Shown: positions 44,112 to 53,987, numbered from the stretch's first letter. The stretch is 64,000 bases of DNA from Roseivirga echinicomitans (GCF_001592935.1 NZ_LRDB01000045.1:1-64000); one strand, 5' to 3'. Notes: a model not told the origin generated them from the sequence alone. Translations and numbers: made by a program.

Positions 44112-44160
44112 ACTTCAAGATAATTTATTTTTTGAAAATGCCACAGGAATAAATGAGAGA

Positions 44161-44685
44161 TCAAGGGTTTGGAAGGTCTTCGATCCAGCCGCTGTACATA
44201 ATGTAGTTTTCCGGTGTTTTATCAATCACCATTCTCAGTCGGGAATCGATCTCCTTAATTTTTTTTGCAGGTGTTCCAGCATAAAGCGAATTGGGTTCAA
44301 CCACGGTATTGGCCAGTACTACTGCCCCAGCCGCAATCATAGAACCTGTGCCAATTACTGCATTGTCCATTACAATGGCCCCCATTCCAATCAACACATT
44401 ATCTTCCACAATACAGCCATGCACAATAGCATTGTGGCCGATGCTTACATTCTTACCCAAAACGGTTTTGGACATATTTAAAGTGCCGTGAATCACTGTC
44501 CCGTCTTGAATATTACAGTTATCTCCTATCTCTATTCGACATACATCACCCCTTACTACCGCATTGAACCACACACTGCAATTGTTGCCCATGTGCACAT
44601 CGCCTACTACGGTAGCATTGTCTGCCAAAAAACATTTTTCACCAAAAACAGGCTGTACGCCCTTTACTGCCTTAATTACTGCCAT
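44161..44685 (-). CDS. Gamma carbonic anhydrase family protein
   Basis: A 174-residue left-handed beta-helix protein with hexapeptide repeats. It carries the three zinc His ligands: GTVIHGTLN, and SIGHNAIVHGC. The C-terminal helix (KKIKEIDSRLRMVIDKTPENY) is typical. It may hydrate CO2 or be an acyltransferase-like relative. It starts 50 bases before the DinB gene on the same strand. Confidence 0.88.
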   Translation of the reverse strand: MAVIKAVKGVQPVFGEKCFLADNATVVGDVHMGNNCSVWFNAVVRGDVCRIEIGDNCNIQDGTVIHGTLNMSKTVLGKNVSIGHNAIVHGCIVEDNVLIGMGAIVMDNAVIGTGSMIAAGAVVLANTVVEPNSLYAGTPAKKIKEIDSRLRMVIDKTPENYIMYSGWIEDLPNP

Positions 44686-44709
44686 TGAATAAAATTATAT
44701 GTACATACA

Positions 44710-44739
44710 TTGAACTTAACCACTCCTGATGTAGTTTTG
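44710..44739 (+). promoter_or_regulatory. Promoter of the YceI-type lipoprotein gene
   Basis: TTG (44710-44712), a 19-base spacer and TAGTTTTG (44732-44739) form one of the best Bacteroidota promoters in the window. Expected leader is about 75 nt. Confidence 0.7.
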
Positions 44740-44818
44740 CATTCGATAAACAAAATGGGTAGAAAAACGATTACCCATTACATCTTGAAAAGCAATTAAC
44801 AACAATTAATTAAACTAA

Positions 44819-45559
44819 ATGAGAACTTTGAAATCAACCTTGGCAATGGTGGCCGCAGTACTTCTTGTAGTAGCATGTGGACCAAGTGACAAAACCGTAG
44901 AAACCTCTGACGCTAAGGCCGTGGCTTCTGCCGAAAACGCTACTACAGTGGCTATCAATACTGAAAGCAGTATGATTACTTGGATTGGAAGCAAGCCTGC
45001 TGGAAAGCATAACGGAACCATTCCAATTACAGCCGGTGAATTAAACGTGGAAGGTAATGAAATCGTAGCAGCGAATTTTCAAATGGACATCACCAACTTA
45101 GTAGTATTGGATTTACCCGCTGATTCTGAATACAATGGCAAGTTAAAAGGTCACTTAATGTCTGCTGACTTTTTTGATGCAGAGAATTACCCAACAGCTA
45201 CATTCGAAATGACTGGTACTGAAATATTTGATGCCACTAAAGTTTCTTCTGACTTAGATGAACCTAAGACAGACAACACTCCTGCATCAATGGGCGACAT
45301 TATGGTAGAAAACCCTACTCACATCATTTCAGGAAACTTGACGATGCGTGGTACAACAAAAAACATCTCTTTTCCTGCAACAGTAACTATGGAAAATGGA
45401 ACGGTTAAAGCTAGAGCTAACTTCAATATCGACAGAACTGAATGGGGTTTAACCTTCAAAGAAAGAGCGTCACTTGCTGAAAAGTTAAAAGACGACTTTA
45501 TTTATAATACTGTAAACGTAGGTTTTGAGTTAGAGGCTGGAACAAAGGCATCTCTTTAA
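44819..45559 (+). CDS. YceI family lipoprotein
   Basis: A 246-residue secreted protein: lipoprotein signal (VAAVLLVVACGPS) followed by a YceI-like lipocalin barrel: TESSMITWIGSKPAGKHNGTI, YNGKLKGHLMSADFFDAENYPTATF and FNIDRTEWGL. YceI proteins bind isoprenoid-type lipids and are often induced by base or stress; the lipid is unknown here. It has its own promoter and terminator. Confidence 0.9.
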   Translation: MRTLKSTLAMVAAVLLVVACGPSDKTVETSDAKAVASAENATTVAINTESSMITWIGSKPAGKHNGTIPITAGELNVEGNEIVAANFQMDITNLVVLDLPADSEYNGKLKGHLMSADFFDAENYPTATFEMTGTEIFDATKVSSDLDEPKTDNTPASMGDIMVENPTHIISGNLTMRGTTKNISFPATVTMENGTVKARANFNIDRTEWGLTFKERASLAEKLKDDFIYNTVNVGFELEAGTKASL

Positions 45560-45582
45560 TAAAAATTGAAATAGAACAATGA

Positions 45583-45605
45583 GGGAGCCTTTGGCTCCCT
45601 TTTTT
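45583..45605 (+). terminator. Terminator of the YceI-type gene
   Basis: GGGAGCC-TTT-GGCTCCC (45583-45599) followed by TTTTTT, 24 bases past the stop codon. Confidence 0.88.
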
Positions 45606-45621
45606 ATGCTCATTGCTTTAC

Positions 45622-45629
45622 TAACTTTG
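45622..45629 (+). promoter_or_regulatory. -7 box of the chorismate-binding gene
   Basis: TAACTTTG matches TAnnTTTG exactly; the -33 region (TTTTT around 45600) is weak and overlaps the upstream terminator. Transcription would start near 45635, only about 15 bases before the TTG start codon. Confidence 0.5.
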
Positions 45630-45649
45630 CATCGCTTTAGTAAAACGCA

Positions 45650-46906
45650 TTGAAAACTACTTCCATTAATAACAAAACGCTCTTCCTTGAAAAGGCCCTA
45701 CACTGGGCGAATGGCTTTTCGCATTGCACCTATTTTCAATCCAACGGGATTCCTTATCCCTATCATGGTTTTGAAGAAATATTAGCCGTTGGGGTAAAGC
45801 GTCTTTTTTTACCGAATGAAAAGGATCGTTTTGAAGCACTTTCTGCCTTCCACCAAAACAAATGGCTGTTTGGCTACTTGGGTTACGATCTGAAAAATGA
45901 TATCGAAGACTTATCGAGCAATAATACCGACAAGGTTCAATTCCCCGAAATCTCATTTTTTGAACCACAACACATTTTGTTCTTCAAGGGAAACGAAGTC
46001 GAAGTTTGGTCGGAAGAAGATGTTTTAGGGCAAATTGAAAAAGTCGAGGTCAATTCTTCACAAAGTAAACTGAGTACACCACAAGCCAGTATTTCTCAAC
46101 CAGAGTATTTGACCATCGTTGAAAAACTACGACAGCACATTGAAGAGGGCGATTGCTATGAAATCAATTTCTGTCAAGAGTTTCATGGCGAAATAGAAAC
46201 TGCCAACCCTATTCAGCTTTACTTAGATCTTAATAAACTCTCTCCTAGCCCTTTCTCCTGTTTTCAAAAACACGTAAACCACTATATAATTTCGGCTTCG
46301 CCAGAAAGGTTTATGAAGAAAGAAGGCGATAAAATCATTTCACAACCCATCAAAGGCACCCGTGCAAGAGGAAAATCCGATGCAGAAGATGAGGAGTTAA
46401 GAAAAGACCTTCGATCGGACGAAAAAGAGTTGGCTGAGAATATGATGATCGTGGATTTAGTACGAAACGATTTAGCCCGTTCATCCAAAGTTGGCAGTGT
46501 TAAAGTAGAAGAGATTTTCGGGGTTTATTCATTTCAGCAAGTGCATCAAATGATCTCCACCATTGTTTCAGAAAAGCGCCAAGAGGTGAATACTTTTGAG
46601 GTGATCAAAAATGCTTTTCCCATGGGCAGCATGACGGGTGCACCAAAGGTAAAAGTAATGGAGCTGATTGAGCATTACGAAAACACCAAGCGTGGTGCTT
46701 TTTCTGGTGCCGCAGGCTACATCAGCCCCAATAGCGATTTCGATTTCAATGTATTGATCCGCAGCCTCTTTTTAAACAATTCCTCAAAAACCTATTCCTT
46801 TCAAGCAGGAGGTGCCATTACCTACGATTCCGTACCCCAAAAAGAGTATGAAGAATGTATGGTAAAAGCCAAAGCCATAGTTTCCCTTATTCAGCAAGAT
46901 GCATAA
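45650..46906 (+). CDS. pabB: Chorismate-binding enzyme (aminodeoxychorismate/anthranilate synthase component I)
   Basis: A 418-residue PabB/TrpE-type enzyme that aminates chorismate, most likely for p-aminobenzoate. Signature segments are EGDCYEINFCQEF, SASPERFMK, IKGTRARGKSDAEDE, MIVDLVRNDLARSSKVGSV, TGAPKVKVMELIEHYE and the C-terminal GGAITYDSVPQKEYEEC. The start is TTG: an in-frame stop lies 9 bases upstream and no ATG exists near the N-terminus. There is no PabA glutaminase gene next to it. PabB is preferred because of the length and GTRARG form, but a TrpE-like role is not excluded. Confidence 0.85.
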   Translation: MKTTSINNKTLFLEKALHWANGFSHCTYFQSNGIPYPYHGFEEILAVGVKRLFLPNEKDRFEALSAFHQNKWLFGYLGYDLKNDIEDLSSNNTDKVQFPEISFFEPQHILFFKGNEVEVWSEEDVLGQIEKVEVNSSQSKLSTPQASISQPEYLTIVEKLRQHIEEGDCYEINFCQEFHGEIETANPIQLYLDLNKLSPSPFSCFQKHVNHYIISASPERFMKKEGDKIISQPIKGTRARGKSDAEDEELRKDLRSDEKELAENMMIVDLVRNDLARSSKVGSVKVEEIFGVYSFQQVHQMISTIVSEKRQEVNTFEVIKNAFPMGSMTGAPKVKVMELIEHYENTKRGAFSGAAGYISPNSDFDFNVLIRSLFLNNSSKTYSFQAGGAITYDSVPQKEYEECMVKAKAIVSLIQQDA

Positions 46907-46938
46907 AAAAAGCCCCTGAGATTACTCTCAAAGGCTCT
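46904..46938 (-). terminator. Terminator of the Kelch-like lipoprotein gene
   Basis: AGCC-CC-TGAGA-TTAC-TCTCA-AA-GGCT (46911-46936), with TTTTTTT on the minus strand. It lies between the convergent pabB and lipoprotein genes and overlaps the last codon of pabB. Confidence 0.75.
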
Positions 46939-46958
46939 TCGATATGGCAGAAAAATCT

Positions 46959-48599
46959 CTAGTTGTTTACGGTATTCTTCGTCACTGTTACTTTCCAAAT
47001 TTTATTTGAAGCTGCTGAATTACCAGGACCATAAGTACCAGGCCCGGCATTGAAAGCCTCTATTCCTCCATAGATATAGCCTACATCAACACTCTGACCA
47101 GATTTGAAGGTTGCATTCGCGTCAATTACTTCCGTAGTCTTGCCATTGACTTGAGTAAAAACCAGATTGGCATTTGAATTATAAATAAAGGCAGACTCGG
47201 CACCATAAAAATTATCGGTATTGAAGATGTTCTCTGATTCTAACTTGGGTGTGCTCGTTCCTTTTTCCAAATCATAGGTTATATGCATTAAGCTATTGGT
47301 AAAACCTGACAACATTGACGTTTGTACCTGAGTTTCTCCATCTCCAATTCCACCAATAAGTAATGTATGTACTGTTTTTGTTGTAGCATCATAGAATTCA
47401 ATGTCCGAACAAGAGTAAACGTTCAAATTATTCTGACTGTATTTTGAATCTAAAGTATAATAAGGACTTTCAGGAATAGGATTTGAATCACCAAAGGCCG
47501 GGTGAACATAAATAGCTGTATTCCAAGCTCTGTTATAGGTAGAGTCTGGATTTTCATTTGGTGCCACTCCTTTAGAACTTGGTTGAAACACACCGCCATA
47601 AAAAGTTAATCCTTCCGTTAAACTCTTGTTACTATCATAAAATAATGCTGGTACAATTGGCCCATCTCTTCTTCGGAATTTAGAAGTGGTATCAGCATTA
47701 ACAGTCCCTAAATCGGTCAAAGCAACATCTGTGATCGCTGTCTTTACCTCAATTGTCAAATTGATAGTACCCGGCTCCACCTTCAAAGTAAAAGGGTATA
47801 CCGCATCTTGGTACTGTTGACCATTGCTGGCCGAAGGAGCCGAACTTCCAAAATTATGCCCACCAGACAAATAGAAAGTGTCACCAAGTTGATAAACCTC
47901 ACCACCAGTAGCCATTAGTCTTGAATTTTGTCCAAAAGCAATCAAATTCCACCAATCAATCTGATCCAAGTTTTGATTCTTCACCAAATTGATCATGGAA
48001 GGCACATGAATTCTCGCCACTTGATTGAAAGTTTGATAAGCGCTAGAAACTGTATCAGAGCCTATCGGTGTTCCATAGCCTCCAATTACATACAGAAATC
48101 CGTTTTTATCTTGGGTTACTTGTGGGTTTGTAGCTCTAAAAATGGTTTGATATGTTGGTAAGGCAGCTATAATTTGAGGAATGGCCCGCATAACATTGCC
48201 TGGCCCTGGGTGCGTTGCTTGGTAATCTCTCAGTCTTTCCACCATCTCGTCCATCGACATGGTATAAGGCTCAGCATTAGATTCTAGGTTATAAACATAA
48301 ATCATTTCGTTAAATGAAGGAGGAAGAAAAGATGTTGATGAATAATTAGAGTTGCCATTGATTTTATGTAGACCTCCGTTGTCACTATCACTATTGGTTC
48401 TGCCAGCAAAAAGCAGTAAATCCAAACCATTTACTCCGTGGGCAAATGATTGTAATGCGGGGGCATTATCGGCCTCTACTCGCGTGATTACTACTGCATA
48501 AGATGGAATCAGGGTAGCCTCTTCTTTTGTAGGTTTGCAAGATAAAAAACAGGTAGTCAATACTATCAGCATTGAACTACCAAGTGTAAAGCGTTTCAT
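46959..48599 (-). CDS. Kelch-like lipoprotein of unknown function
   Basis: A 546-residue lipoprotein (signal LIVLTTCFLSCKPT with lipobox Cys). The body shows Kelch-like propeller strands such as NGFLYVIGGYG, DTFYLSGGHNFG, LLIGGIGDG and LTFYGGVF. Function unknown; likely at the outer membrane. It is transcribed as a single gene with its own terminator; the AT-rich upstream region should hold the promoter. Confidence 0.65.
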   Translation of the reverse strand: MKRFTLGSSMLIVLTTCFLSCKPTKEEATLIPSYAVVITRVEADNAPALQSFAHGVNGLDLLLFAGRTNSDSDNGGLHKINGNSNYSSTSFLPPSFNEMIYVYNLESNAEPYTMSMDEMVERLRDYQATHPGPGNVMRAIPQIIAALPTYQTIFRATNPQVTQDKNGFLYVIGGYGTPIGSDTVSSAYQTFNQVARIHVPSMINLVKNQNLDQIDWWNLIAFGQNSRLMATGGEVYQLGDTFYLSGGHNFGSSAPSASNGQQYQDAVYPFTLKVEPGTINLTIEVKTAITDVALTDLGTVNADTTSKFRRRDGPIVPALFYDSNKSLTEGLTFYGGVFQPSSKGVAPNENPDSTYNRAWNTAIYVHPAFGDSNPIPESPYYTLDSKYSQNNLNVYSCSDIEFYDATTKTVHTLLIGGIGDGETQVQTSMLSGFTNSLMHITYDLEKGTSTPKLESENIFNTDNFYGAESAFIYNSNANLVFTQVNGKTTEVIDANATFKSGQSVDVGYIYGGIEAFNAGPGTYGPGNSAASNKIWKVTVTKNTVNN

Positions 48600-48896
48600 A
48601 ATAATTTGGTTGAGTTAATTAATTATTAAAAAATTAAAACTGACCTTTTAGCAACAATCATATGAATGATATATTAATTAAATCATCATAATTTATTGTA
48701 GATCGATTTTATCCTGATAAATATAATACAATACATACTGATTTATATACCCAAAAAGAGGTATCGGATATATAACTATTAAACCAAGTTTAGACCTAAG
48801 GTGCTGAGGTGGCTAATCACCAATTCATCAAGCCTTAAGTAAATTAACCAAAAGGGATCAACAAAAATTTATCAATAAAATAGTTACATTAGTTCT

Positions 48897-49124
48897 ATGG
48901 GAATCACTGACATATTAGTTCTCGCAGTAATCTTGCTCACCATAAGTTTATGGGTTTGGGCAATGGTGGACTTATCTAAATCAAGGTTTAAGTCAGGTAA
49001 AGCCAATTTATTATGGCTTTCAATCATTCTTTTCTCCCCTATTGTGGGTTCCATTCTTTACTTTCAATTGAAGAAGGGCTATACAGAAAGACGTCCGAGA
49101 CAATTTCAGCCGAAATTTAATTAA
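48897..49124 (+). CDS. PLDc N-terminal-domain membrane protein
   Basis: A 75-residue protein with two transmembrane helices and the PLDc_N-type motif WVWAMVDLSKSRF ... SPIVGSILYFQLKK, as in the N-terminal region of phospholipase-D/cardiolipin-synthase proteins. No catalytic HKD domain is present. Role unknown. Confidence 0.75.
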   Translation: MGITDILVLAVILLTISLWVWAMVDLSKSRFKSGKANLLWLSIILFSPIVGSILYFQLKKGYTERRPRQFQPKFN

Positions 49125-49207
49125 GCATATTTCACGCCTTACACAGTACTCAAAATTGCTTTGAGTTGATTATTTGGTTAACTATCGGTACCAAATAATT
49201 AACAACT

Positions 49208-52045
49208 ATGTTGAAGAAAATAACACTGCTTGCAGCTTTAGTCATTTCGGCATTTGCTTGCACCCCAAAAAGCGAAGCCCCGAAGGTCGATTTCAAAGTC
49301 GATTACGAAAAATTCACCCTCGATAATGGCTTAGATGTCATTTTACATGTAGATAAATCTGATCCTGTAATCGGAATAGCCCTGACCGCTCATGTGGGTT
49401 CGGCCAGAGAAGTGGAAGGAAGAACTGGTTTTGCTCACCTTTTCGAACACTTACTATTCTTAGAATCTGAAAACCTTGGTAAAGGCGGATTAGATAAAAT
49501 GAGTGCCAGAATTGGCGGTTCAGGTGCCAATGGTTCTACCAGTCGCGACCGCACCAATTATTTCCAAACCGTCCCTAACGATGCGCTAGAGAAAATGATT
49601 TGGGCCGAGGCCGACAAACTAGGCTGGTTCATCAATACGGTAACGGACCCGGTATTGGCCAAAGAAAAGCAAGTTGTTAAAAACGAAAAAAGACAAAGTG
49701 GAGATAACCAGCCCTATGGTCATACTTCATATGTAATCGATAAAAATCTTTATCCAGCCGACCATCCCTACAACTGGCAGGTAATAGGTTCCTTAGAAGA
49801 CTTGCAAAACGCAACACTTCAGGATGTAAAAGACTTTTTCAAACGTTGGTATGTGCCCAACAACGTAACGTTGACTATTTCTGGTGATTTTGACCCTGAG
49901 CAAGCAAAAGCATGGGTGAAGAAATACTTTGATGAAATTCCAGCAGGAGAACCTATTAAGCCTCTTTCTCCTCGTCCTGGAAAAGTAGCCGTAACCAAAA
50001 AGCTTTATCACGAAGATAATTTTGCGCGTGTTCCTGCCCTTACTTTAACATGGCCGACAGTGGAGCAATACAGCACTGATGCTTACGCACTTGACGTATT
50101 GAGTAATTATCTTTCTAGAGGTAAATCGGCTCCATTAAATCAGGTTTTGGTGGAAAACAAAAAACTCACCTCTGGTGTAGGCATGTCTAATCGTACTTCT
50201 GAACTGGCGGGTCAATTGCAGATTTCTGTAAGGGCTTTTGCCGACAAAGATTTGGATGAAGTGTTGACCGCCATTGAAGAAGGATTAACCAAATTTGAAA
50301 ACGAAGGAATTACTCAAAAGGATTTGGAGCGAATCAAAGCTGGCCAAGAAACTGGCTTCTACAATAGCCTTTCTAGTGCTTTAGGTAAAGGTTTCCAACT
50401 CGCTCAGTACAACATCTTTGCTAACGACCCTGGCTTTATCAGCAAAGACATTGAAAACATTCTTGCTGTGACTACAGAAGATGTAATGAATGCTTACAAC
50501 AAGTACATTAAGGGCAAAAATTACATTGCCACCAGCTTTGTGCCTAGAGGTCAAGTGGACTTGGCCTTAGAAGGTTCTGAAAAAGCTGAAGTAGTAGAAG
50601 AACAAATCGTTGAAGGTGCCGAAGAAGGCTTCGATCCTTCAATCATTGCTACTTACGAAAAAACGCCTTCGACCTTCGATCGCTCAATTGAACCACCAAG
50701 TGGAAATGCTCCAGAAGTTAAAACCCCTGAGGTTTGGCAAGAGTCTTTAGAAAATGGACTTAAAGTTTATGGAATCGAAAGTAAAGAAGTGCCATTGATT
50801 CAATTCAATATTGTTATAGATGGTGGTCAATTACTAGACGACCCGAACAAGGGCGGAGTAGCCAACCTTACTGCTGAAATGATGGCCAAAGGCACAGCCA
50901 CTAAGACCACTGCGCAGCTTGAAGAAGCAATTGAGCAGTTGGGAGCCTCAATCAGAGTGTCTGCGTCTACAGAAAGCATCAACATATCGGTCAATACTTT
51001 GAAACGTAACTATAATGCGGTGATTGATTTGGTTGAAGAAATTTTACTCGAGCCAAGATGGGATGCTAGTGAATTTGAATTGGCCAAGCAAGCCGTAATT
51101 GCTAGAATTAGACAGCAAGAGGCCAGCCCTAATTCAGTCGCTCAAAATGCCTACAACCGTCTGATTTATGGTGAAGGAAACATTAGAGCACAGAACATTT
51201 TAGGTACTGTGGAATCGGTGAATGCAGTCACAATGGATGATTTGATAAAATATTACGCTAATTATATTTCACCATCTGTGGCTAAAATGCATGTGGTAGG
51301 CGATATCAATATGGTTGGAGTAATAACTTCTTTGCGCGACCTCAACTCTAAATGGGAAGCCAAGGTTGTCAATATCCCTACTTACGATCCACCTGCTAGA
51401 CCGACTGAATCAACAGTATATTTCTTCGATATTCCAGATGCAAAGCAATCTGTTTTAGACTTCGGTTACCCTGCTTTAGCGGTTACAGATGAAGACTACT
51501 ACCCTGCTACCGTAATGAATTACATTCTTGGTGGTGGTGGTTTTGCCTCTAGACTAACGCAAGAGTTAAGAGAAGGAAAAGGCTATACTTATGGCATTAG
51601 GTCTGGTTTTTCAGGAAGTAAAACCAAAGGAGCTTTCACAATCTCAAGTGGAGTAAGAACTAACGTAAGTTATGAGTCGGCTCAGTTGGTGAAGGACATA
51701 TTGACCAATTATGGTGAGACCTACACTGAAAAAGACTTGGAAACCACCAAGAGCTTTATGATTAAAAGTGGAGCAAGGGCATTTGAAACGGCTGGCGCTA
51801 AACTGAACATGCTCGAAAACATGAGTGAGTACGGTTGGAGTGCTGATTATGTGAAGCAGCAACAGCAGATAGTAAAAGACATGACAGTTGAAGAAATTCA
51901 ACGTTTAGCCAAAGAATACCTTGATCCAGAAAAAATGATTTGGTTGGTGGTTGGTGATGCCAAAACCCAATTGAAGAAAATGGAGCAATTAGGCTTTGGC
52001 AAACCTGTTTTGATTAACAAAACTTCTGGGCCTGAGAATAAATAG
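49208..52045 (+). CDS. M16 family zinc metallopeptidase (lipoprotein)
   Basis: A 945-residue pitrilysin-family peptidase with two M16 units. The signal ends in a lipobox (SAFACTPK, Cys18). The catalytic inverted zinc motif is HLFEH (His77, Glu80, His81). The second unit (about residues 510-930) resembles the inactive C-terminal half (IDGGQLLDDPNKGGVANL in place of HxxEH). It probably degrades small peptides in the periplasm or at the outer membrane. Confidence 0.92.
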   Translation: MLKKITLLAALVISAFACTPKSEAPKVDFKVDYEKFTLDNGLDVILHVDKSDPVIGIALTAHVGSAREVEGRTGFAHLFEHLLFLESENLGKGGLDKMSARIGGSGANGSTSRDRTNYFQTVPNDALEKMIWAEADKLGWFINTVTDPVLAKEKQVVKNEKRQSGDNQPYGHTSYVIDKNLYPADHPYNWQVIGSLEDLQNATLQDVKDFFKRWYVPNNVTLTISGDFDPEQAKAWVKKYFDEIPAGEPIKPLSPRPGKVAVTKKLYHEDNFARVPALTLTWPTVEQYSTDAYALDVLSNYLSRGKSAPLNQVLVENKKLTSGVGMSNRTSELAGQLQISVRAFADKDLDEVLTAIEEGLTKFENEGITQKDLERIKAGQETGFYNSLSSALGKGFQLAQYNIFANDPGFISKDIENILAVTTEDVMNAYNKYIKGKNYIATSFVPRGQVDLALEGSEKAEVVEEQIVEGAEEGFDPSIIATYEKTPSTFDRSIEPPSGNAPEVKTPEVWQESLENGLKVYGIESKEVPLIQFNIVIDGGQLLDDPNKGGVANLTAEMMAKGTATKTTAQLEEAIEQLGASIRVSASTESINISVNTLKRNYNAVIDLVEEILLEPRWDASEFELAKQAVIARIRQQEASPNSVAQNAYNRLIYGEGNIRAQNILGTVESVNAVTMDDLIKYYANYISPSVAKMHVVGDINMVGVITSLRDLNSKWEAKVVNIPTYDPPARPTESTVYFFDIPDAKQSVLDFGYPALAVTDEDYYPATVMNYILGGGGFASRLTQELREGKGYTYGIRSGFSGSKTKGAFTISSGVRTNVSYESAQLVKDILTNYGETYTEKDLETTKSFMIKSGARAFETAGAKLNMLENMSEYGWSADYVKQQQQIVKDMTVEEIQRLAKEYLDPEKMIWLVVGDAKTQLKKMEQLGFGKPVLINKTSGPENK

Positions 52046-52068
52046 GCTGAGATTCAATTTCATATAAG

Positions 52069-52103
52069 AAAGCCCTGTGTTCGTAAGAGTACAGGGCTTT
52101 TTA
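52069..52103 (+). terminator. Bidirectional terminator after the M16 gene
   Basis: AAAGCCCTGT (52069-52078) and ACAGGGCTTT (52091-52100), with TTTTT on the plus strand. It separates the M16 gene from the convergent plug-like gene. Confidence 0.82.
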
Positions 52104-52115
52104 ATAACTACGCAT

Positions 52116-52664
52116 TTAATTCTTTGTCCAAATTGTTATCAATCCATTTTTAGCGTCAGCGCCATAAATAGATAGTGGAGCGTGTTTATTAATTCTAATA
52201 TGGTCTATGCTTCTAGGCTTCAAAACAGAAAGAGATTGTCTAGCCTCTTCAATACTTAATTGTTTGTCATTTATCAGAAAAGCAGGAAATTCTGAGACAC
52301 TTAAAAATGCTTCTCTAACCTTTTGAAGTTCTTTTTTCTTGTCCTTCAGCTTTAAGGGAGAAGTTTTATGAATCAAGACAATCAATAAATTGGGTTTAAA
52401 AATAGTTGTTGAAATTGAATCAGAAAAGAGATAATCAATGGAGAGAAATTTATCATCAAGATTGTATTTCACGAGTTTAGACCCAATTCCAACACTATCA
52501 TAAGGAACACCATCAACAACATACAGCTTTTCCCTGCCTCCAAACTCCATCTCTGGCTGACTCATTTGAATATACTGATCAACATATTCTAAGGTAAGTG
52601 ATTGCCCGAGCAAACAGTTAGATTGAAAAATGACTACAAGGAAAAGTAGAATTCTAGTACGCAT
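52116..52664 (-). CDS. Small secreted protein with a TonB-plug-like C-terminus
   Basis: A 182-residue secreted protein (signal RILLFLVVIFQSNCLLGQ). Its end, LSIYGADAKNGLITIWTKN, resembles the plug-domain ending of SusC/TonB-dependent receptors (YGxxAxNGVIxIxTK). No beta-barrel follows, so it is a stand-alone plug-like protein. Function unknown. It is followed by the propeller-protein gene at 52675, upstream on the same strand. Confidence 0.6.
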   Translation of the reverse strand: MRTRILLFLVVIFQSNCLLGQSLTLEYVDQYIQMSQPEMEFGGREKLYVVDGVPYDSVGIGSKLVKYNLDDKFLSIDYLFSDSISTTIFKPNLLIVLIHKTSPLKLKDKKKELQKVREAFLSVSEFPAFLINDKQLSIEEARQSLSVLKPRSIDHIRINKHAPLSIYGADAKNGLITIWTKN

Positions 52665-52674
52665 AGGTTTCGTG

Positions 52675-53940
52675 TTAATTCAACTTAATTCTTCTAATTT
52701 CAATAGGCTTTACTTTACTTAAATCAAGCTCCCTGTCTTCATTGTAGGCGATCCAAGGGCTATTGGCCAAATAATAGAAATAACCATCTTTCACTTGACC
52801 CAAAGTAGGTTCTCCTAAGGAAGCTCCACCTTGATTAATCACTCTTCCGAACAAAATGTACTGGCCAGTCTCGTCTAAAAAGTACTGCATCACTCTGTAA
52901 GGCTTTACTCCATTATGGATGGCGATTAAACTGTTTTCATAATAATACAATCCATCAATTCCTTTCAGCAAAATTTCCTCTGGGGCGAACACCTTAACCA
53001 CATCATCTGTTTCAGTATCAATGCGATGAATTCCTGTGATATAATCGGCCAAATAGAGGTACTGCTCATTATCATTCAAAGCCAAGCCTTGCGGGTTAAA
53101 AAACCCATTTGCTAGATCAAGTTGCTTTCTCATAAACGGGCCCGTATAATCAGTAGTATCGGCATTACTTCTGGCTAAAGATGGCTCCAGCGAATTAGAA
53201 AGCCAAACCCTAGACTCTCTATCAATGGCCAAATCCCCGATGGTTGTTCCTTCATCATATTCCAAACCCTGAATCACCACACCTGAAGACGGGTCAATTT
53301 GCATGATCAGACTTTTGCCTTTATCCGCTGGATTGTAATCTATCATTTCTGGCATGGCCGAAGTGGCTGCCCAAAGCAACCCGTTGGCAGGATCAATGTG
53401 CATGCCCAAAACAGCATATTCTGTTTTCACTAAATCAATTCTACTTCCCTCTGGATCAACCCTAACAATTTTCTTCTCCCGAACACTCCCCAAAAGAATG
53501 TCGCCATTGTCCATGATCACAAAGCTTTCAGGGTGAATTTCTCCTGCATCTATAGTTCTAAAAACTTCATCATGCTCTTCAATTCTATTGAGTTTTGCTT
53601 GAAGGGCGATCAACTCATCATATCCCTTGTTTCTTCTTATTTTCTTAAAATCTCCATCCTGCTGGAAATCATAGGTGGCGTCCATCAATAGCAGTTGATT
53701 AAGTCTCTGAACGCTTCTGATCTTCCTTCCGTTCAAGGCATAAGCTCCAGCCAAATTGTAGACTACAGCTGGATTGTTAGGCCTAATTTCATCAAGGGTT
53801 TGCATTACTTCCAAATACAGCTTATAGTCTTTGGCTTCATAGGCAGCCATGCCCTCATTAAAGTATTCCCTAAATGTTTTTTGGCTAAAAGCTAAAGTTG
53901 AAATAAAAAGAAGCGAGATCGTTAAATAGAATTTAATCAT
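52675..53940 (-). CDS. Secreted TPR/beta-propeller (SMP-30-like) protein
   Basis: A 421-residue protein with a signal peptide (FYLTISLLFISTLAFSQ). Residues 25-110 look like TPR helices (MAAYEAKDYKLYLEVMQTL). Residues 125-415 form a beta-propeller resembling SMP-30/NHL-type sugar-lactone proteins (IDRESRVWLSNSLEPSLAR, NPQGLALNDNEQYLYLADY). Function unknown. The plug-like gene follows 10 bases later, so they may be an operon. Confidence 0.7.
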   Translation of the reverse strand: MIKFYLTISLLFISTLAFSQKTFREYFNEGMAAYEAKDYKLYLEVMQTLDEIRPNNPAVVYNLAGAYALNGRKIRSVQRLNQLLLMDATYDFQQDGDFKKIRRNKGYDELIALQAKLNRIEEHDEVFRTIDAGEIHPESFVIMDNGDILLGSVREKKIVRVDPEGSRIDLVKTEYAVLGMHIDPANGLLWAATSAMPEMIDYNPADKGKSLIMQIDPSSGVVIQGLEYDEGTTIGDLAIDRESRVWLSNSLEPSLARSNADTTDYTGPFMRKQLDLANGFFNPQGLALNDNEQYLYLADYITGIHRIDTETDDVVKVFAPEEILLKGIDGLYYYENSLIAIHNGVKPYRVMQYFLDETGQYILFGRVINQGGASLGEPTLGQVKDGYFYYLANSPWIAYNEDRELDLSKVKPIEIRRIKLN

Positions 53941-53954
53941 AATCGGAGTGGCCT

Positions 53955-53987
53955 TAAAAAACGAATTCCAGTGTTTAGCTGGAATTC
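53955..53987 (-). terminator. Terminator of the CoA-transferase gene
   Basis: GAATTCCAG-TGTTTAG-CTGGAATTC (53963-53987) with TTTTTT on the minus strand. Confidence 0.75.
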
